DNA from: Cordia subcordata
Lineage: Eukaryota; Streptophyta; Magnoliopsida; Boraginales; Cordiaceae
Direction of reading: 5' to 3'
Length of the DNA stretch: 64,000 nt
Assembly (NCBI GenBank): GCA_028554755.1
Contig: JAPTOF010000008.1
Location: forward strand, 17,465,001-17,529,000
Shown here: positions 59,019 to 64,000 of the stretch, piece after piece
Layout of the letters: each line of letters opens with the position of its first letter
How positions within the stretch are numbered: position 1 is the stretch's first letter
Translations under genes and position numbers: made by a program
The notes under the pieces: model-generated
Told to the model about the DNA's origin: nothing
What the model saw: the letters and a program-made list of their open reading frames with translations, nothing else
The model's database searches: none

Positions 59019-60794
59019 TGACCACGTCGTTGTATGGCCAAATAATAACAATTAAATCAAGCAATGACAAAATCACAAAATTTATTCTCTTTATCACACA
59101 AATGCAACTCGAGGGTCGAACCACGAGGAATAGGGATTGCTATCAGGAATTGAAAAGAGGAAAAAAAGCTAAAAGACCTAAAACTAAGAATTTAAGAGAA
59201 CTAAACTAAATACTACGAGTGAAACGATTTTTATACTAAACGAAATCGAAGAAGAAAGAAATTAAATTAATGGAAAGAAAAATAATTGCAAAAATAAACC
59301 AAGAAAATTACGAAACTAAAGTCTAGGAGGAACGCGATTCAGGGTGATAGTCAGGAAATTATCCTATTCGTGTTCGTCAACTTTGGGATTTCTAATTAAG
59401 CACAAGGGATTAGGCTATAAGCTCTAATACACTTAAATTAATTAGCTAAAGTTCCTGAGGCATAACCTATCTCAATGGCATAAATTATCATTCAAGTTCT
59501 CTAATTAACTAATTTAATAGGCTTAAACAATTAATTGAGACTACAAAGGCATAGACTATCTCAGTGGAATAATCTATCACAATCCTAAAACAAATAATTA
59601 TTTCTAGTCCTATTAAAATTGATCTATATTCGTATTCATAAGAACCTACAAGATTTCTATATGGCAAAAGGTATAAATTCTTGACTAACAAAAATTAGCC
59701 ACAAGTATAATAATGATTTACCAAGAATTTAATAGCAATAAAGCACAAATACAAATAATCAAATAAATCCCAAAAGAATCCGAAATAGGAATAAAAATAA
59801 TTACTAACTATCACCCCGAATCATGGGAAATTTAGTTCATAATTAAGTTCAAAGCAAAAACTGAAAAGAAATTGAGAATGGAAAAACTCATCGTATTATT
59901 CCTAGACAAATAAGTTGATGAAGTTTTTTGTCTCCAATTCCCTTCAAGAGCTACTCCCCAACTTTTTCTTCAATTTAATCTTCTACAAATTCTAAGGTTG
60001 AAGCCCTCTTTTTCTGTTGTGTAATGTGGTTATTTATAATGGTATCAAATTCCTTTTCAAATCCCCCTTGGATTAAGAAATCACTACCAGTTTTTATGCT
60101 TCCCTTTGGCCAACATTTTTTACCATCTTAAAGGCAGATCTGGGCTGAGCTCAAAATAGGAAATTGTATCTGTATGAATTAGCTTTCCATTACTGTAAGA
60201 ATCACCTTATTTGGACCTCTGTAGCGCAAGTTATGCCCAAAATATTGAAATGTGTCCAGCAGGTGACGAGAATTTTCTAAACGTGTTGTGACTGACTTTT
60301 CACCTTGATCCCCCTTGAATTTGTGAAAGATGATCTTCATAAGAATTGTAACCCTACCTCTTAGGAGTCCAATGGCCTAAGAATCACATGATTTTGACCT
60401 CTAGAGTTGGAGTTATGAGCAAAATACCAAAATTGGTCTAACAGGGAAAACTTTTAAAAAATTAACACCAAGGTCACTTGTCATATTCATTCACCAACGA
60501 CTTTATTGGCAAGAAAGGCCAAAGTTCCTTGTTTTCTGTGAGAAACTAATCCTTGATCCATATATTTGATCTCAATACTTCTCCATTAAATTAGCCCAAC
60601 TCTAATTATGACCCATCTTCAACTTCAATTGCTTAGAATCTTCTATAAATTGCTCTTGTAGGCCTCTAAAAAATCTTTTCTTCTCTCGAACAAGACTAGA
60701 TCAAATAATTTACAAAATGAATCACTTAATCACTTTGGTCTATGTAATCACATGCAAAATAGTGGAATTTATTACAAAATATGACGATACATCA
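59019..60794 (-). mobile_element. Solo LTR in an ORC3 intron, minus strand
   Basis: 1776 bp. On the minus strand it begins TGATGTATCG and ends GACGTGGTCA. A TATA box (TATAAATA) lies at 60031-60038 on the minus strand, and the later part has the GGTTCGACCCTCGAG stretch common in plant Ty3-type LTRs. It belongs to a family different from the G LTRs. The intron splice sites around it are intact. Confidence 0.8.
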
Positions 60795-61477
60795 CATATC
60801 CTAGTGAATTGTATGTCGACGGTATTATTTTGGAGACTTAGTGGAACATTGGATGTGTGTTTTGCCCTTATGGCTTCTTCATAGATTTTCACAGAACTCT
60901 GGTAGCTTTTATTGCTAGTCTATGTTGTGTAACAGGGTATTTTCACATTCTGATGTAAATAGATCATTTCAGTTCCTAAACTATTTTCCTATTTTGTTGA
61001 AAGTTCAGAGAACCATGTCCTATCCTCGACTTTTCCCCTAGTAACCAGACTATGAATTGAAATAATAAGCCTCCCAATCCGAAACTAAGGGTTTATGCCT
61101 TCTTAGTTGTACACAATTTGATCTTAACACTATCTCCTATAAGGAAGTTGATAATTTTCAATTGTTTGAACTAAGTGTCAAGCTTTTATTCCATATTGAA
61201 ACTTCTGGATAGGCCCTTTCCATGAATATCTACAAAACAGAAACTATTTAAATGCATATATACATAATTTCTGTTGTTGACAAATAAACTCTGTTACAGT
61301 GTTTGTATGAAGCTAGAAAGCATTGTAAAGTTCCTCTATTGAATTTATATCGTGAGGTGCTTGACCCGAAGCCATACAAGTCCAACATTTTTTATCATCA
61401 GTTTGAAACAGGAGAAGAGACTGGCATGTCTGTGAAAAGAAAATGTTTAATAAAAAAAAATCCTTGTCTGCATGAAG

Positions 61478-62559
61478 GTAGCTTCATCCTGTAACCGATT
61501 CATAAGGTAAGGTAGGTGACGTTAAATTACAAATTAATGTTGAAAGAACCTTAGTTTTTATACAAGTTATCATATACATACTTCAATTTCTAGGTACTTG
61601 TAACAATAAAGGAAGTACTTCTAAGTTATATGCAGCATATTCAGCATATTCTTTCTCCAGTAACAGTCCATCCTTACTTGCCTCATGGGATAGCATTGGT
61701 TCAATGTTCATGGGATGATAACAAAATGCTATGTAGTTAGGACTTATGAGGACCGATGGAGGTCAGACAAAGTATTGAGGAAATGCAAAAGTTGGCCTAG
61801 ACCTTGAATTTAAATTAACTTCTCTCTCTCCCTAACCCAAAGAAAATCTCTCGCTCTCTCTCTCTCTTTCTCTCTCAGTCACTCTCTATCTATCTATCTA
61901 TCTCTATCTCTATCTCTATCTCTGTCTATCACAAAAACACATGTAGATAATTCACCACAAAGTCAGACAGATAATAAAAGTTGGCATGGTCCTTGAATCT
62001 GAATTAAATTCTCTCACACTCACGGATTCAGCTGTTTGATTGATCTAGTCTACGAAGATCATCAGTTGCAAAATAGATTAGGCTTGATTCATTTAAACAA
62101 TAAAACTATCCTCTTGTTCCAAAAGTGATTTAAGGGTTTTCTTGTGCCTTTAACTTGTGTTCCCTGGTAGGTCAATATAGTCATAAATTTGAAGATTTAG
62201 CTTAGTCCCCAACCTCCGCTTTCCCTCCCTCAAAAAATGGCTAGGCAATAATTAATCATATATCAAGGATTCTGGAAAAATTATACTGTTGAAATTCAGA
62301 AATAAGTTAAAGGCTTTTGTACTTTTCACAGTACTTAGCCTTTTTTATTTTTATACTGTAAAGGCAAAGAAGTAAAGTCTCTCTTCCAATGTGGGAGAGA
62401 ACTAGTACAAATAGCACTATAGAACTACTATATTCAACATATACTATGTATTGAGAATGCTTATAGTAATTTGACCCTGCTGTTAACCACAAAAGCACAA
62501 ATAGTTCTCCATCCCTGATTTCTCCACGATGCTTTTATGATGCCAACTTTTTGTTTAAG
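61478..62559. repeat. ORC3 intron with (TC)n/(TATC)n microsatellite
   Basis: No gene seen. A microsatellite at about 61848-61930 is a run of CTCTCTCT followed by TATC repeats. Confidence 0.7.
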
Positions 62560-62629
62560 GAATTTGCCAGCTGTGGAGTCGTGCCAATTGCTTAACAGAT
62601 GGGAACAATTTACTCAAGACTTCAGTGAG

Positions 62630-63601
62630 GTTTGGTCACATTTGCTTCATCTGCTTCTAATGTTCCTCACTAATACATCCATATCCTTATTCTGTATCCT
62701 TATAACACACAAGTTATGCGGCTATTGTATAAGCATAAAACAAAGCAAGTTCAAGTTGTTTCTTTTTGTTTTGTTCTGTAATGTGTATTGCATTCTAGTA
62801 AAATATTCATCATCGAAGTACTAAAATGTCTAGAAGATCTCCTTTTCACACACTAGATATTGACAACTATCTGATTGTGTTCTAGTCCCTAATTTCCAAG
62901 TCGAAGCAATTTGTATATGCTAGACTAGTATGTAATAATCCTGCAGTACGAATAAGATCGAGATGTTATTTTTGTTTACCCCAATTCTATATCCACTTTG
63001 GCTTCAGAAAGAGAAGTATTCTTTTCTATTGCCTATTGAACCCACACGAATTAATGTTTCTCTCCACATTGTTTGCTGCGCAAGCTAGCAGTTAATGTGA
63101 AAATAATGAGTGATAAATTTGCAAATATGAAAATAGATTAATCTGTGAGAATCCAAATTTCCTCCTTTTGGGGGAGTAAGGACATAGATAAGTATCGTCA
63201 ATACCGCTGCAAACCACTTCAGATTTTTTCCCCTCAGAATTTCATGATCTAGGAGAAATTCTTATCTAGAGCTGCAAATAATTCTACTTTAAGATATTAA
63301 GTAAAAGGTATTACTTTCTATACTTCCATAAATTTTCTTAGGGGAATCAGCGTGAAAAGGAACATGTAGCATGACTTTTTGGTTCTTTTAATTGCAGTTC
63401 AGATCCTCGCAGGAATGCACCTAGATGTGTCTGCTTCAATTTTGTGTTGCTCTGAGCTATGTTCTTTCTGTTGCTTTTAGCAAAGACTATGACACTTTCT
63501 GAAGCACATACTTTCTTAAGAGTTTTATAAGATGATGACTTATTTCACTACAACTAGATACTTTATTCTTATACTAATTCTTGTCATGATCATCCATAAA
63601 G
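62630..63601 (+). other. ORC3 intron, nothing further seen
   Basis: Donor GAG/GTTTGG and acceptor ATAAAG frame about 970 bases without a recognisable element. Confidence 0.5.
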
Positions 63602-64000
63602 ATCCACAAGGAAGTTAAGAAGCTCCAGTCTCTCGGAACAAGGGAGGGAAATAAGCGTTTGAGGCGTGAATCAAAAGACTTGTCCATGTATGTTTTCTTT
63701 TCCTTCCATCACGCACGCGTGCATCAGATTCTATAGTTAAAATGCTTTAATATGCATTTATGCTAGTGACAGTGGTCACAATTTGAGCAGTACTTGTGGA
63801 GAAAAGGACGAGACCAGATTAAACAAGAAAGCTGCTTTGTTAATGAGCAAAGTGATTAGGTAACGGTGACCTTCTTGTACATTGTTCTTTCTATCATGTT
63901 GTCTTACTAGTTAACAGTGGCAAAATCAGCAGTGCCATATCACTTCCTACATGGGTCTGTTTCACTTTTTTCCTGTGTTGTCAAATGTCAGGTTGCCAAT

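Larger units (their letters stand above)
56478..64000 (+). pseudogene. ORC3: ORC3 (origin recognition complex subunit 3) pseudogene, runs off the window
   Basis: ORC3 is part of the six-subunit complex that binds replication origins. Exons: 56478-56609, 56721-56903, 57268-57436, 57545-57646, 57736-58009, 58122-58199, 58547-58620, 58716-58800, 61300-61477, 62560-62629, 63602-63687, 63767-63857 and 63992 onward. Recognisable parts are NMEFVDDVQIFADLALHLKS, ALQRLLPSKFTVGSTTERMD, IGHKMATFLRNYFLR and NLPAVESCQLLNRWE. Breaks: TGA at 56774-56776 (ancestral CGA likely); a one-base loss near 57418 (FLMVGID is in another frame); about 30 bases lost at 57612; TAG at 57971-57973 (ancestral CAG likely). 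The later exons are open. An altered splice acceptor at 56720 is also likely. Confidence 0.85.

Overview
This is plant nuclear DNA, most likely from a eudicot. It is AT-rich and dominated by nested LTR retrotransposons and a Mutator-like DNA transposon. The retroelements use plant-type primer sites. At the right edge lie intron-rich remnants of two ordinary plant genes: a three-exon fragment of an alanyl-tRNA synthetase gene and a long ORC3 (origin recognition complex subunit 3) gene. No protein gene here looks intact. The layout resembles gene-poor, probably methylated chromatin. All identifications come from reading the sequence and recalling families; no search was run.

Layout. 1-3570: old, decayed Ty1/copia element. 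3571-4195: LTR fragment. 4196-5640: AT-rich DNA with microsatellites and at least one MITE (4850-5059, TSD TAA). 5645-34400: probably one very large Mutator-like element carrying two convergent broken genes, a plus-strand FAR1/FHY3-type MULE transposase (5825-22231) and a minus-strand plant Ulp1-like (C48) gene (34000-23024). Their introns are packed with one degenerate motif (TGAACAAAC type), almost always on the + strand. Later insertions have opened this element: a solo LTR at 6353-8199 (TSD AATTT); copia element A at 10255-21333 (TSD ATTTA), itself carrying a solo LTR at 14208-16100 (TSD GTAGA); and a copia LTR at 24514-31084 (TSD CAAAG), itself interrupted by the remnant of a second copia family with a 518-bp tandem duplication.

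34864-51524 is a minus-strand LTR element (TSD ATTCC) called G here. It encodes a protein with two CCHC zinc knuckles but no recognisable protease, reverse transcriptase or integrase, so it looks non-autonomous. Its 5' LTR is split by copia element B (40323-49673, TSD CTAAA), a close relative of A. From 51530 onward comes flanking DNA, the alanyl-tRNA synthetase fragment (52778-53303), and an ORC3 pseudogene running off the right edge, with a solo LTR (59019-60794, TSD CATAT) in one intron.

How it fits together. The target-site duplications allow the nesting order to be read directly. The two copia elements and the solo LTRs are later insertions into older transposon DNA. Two structural signals seem least explained: a leader motif in copia A and B in which a pentamer is written twice and then followed by its reverse complement, and a GC-rich palindromic module (core GCCGGTCGACCGGC) found both in the copia leader and in the G-family LTR promoter region. 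Several lesions that kill coding function (ORC3 stops, loss of the Ulp1 catalytic cysteine) are C-to-T or G-to-A changes, as expected of methylated DNA.
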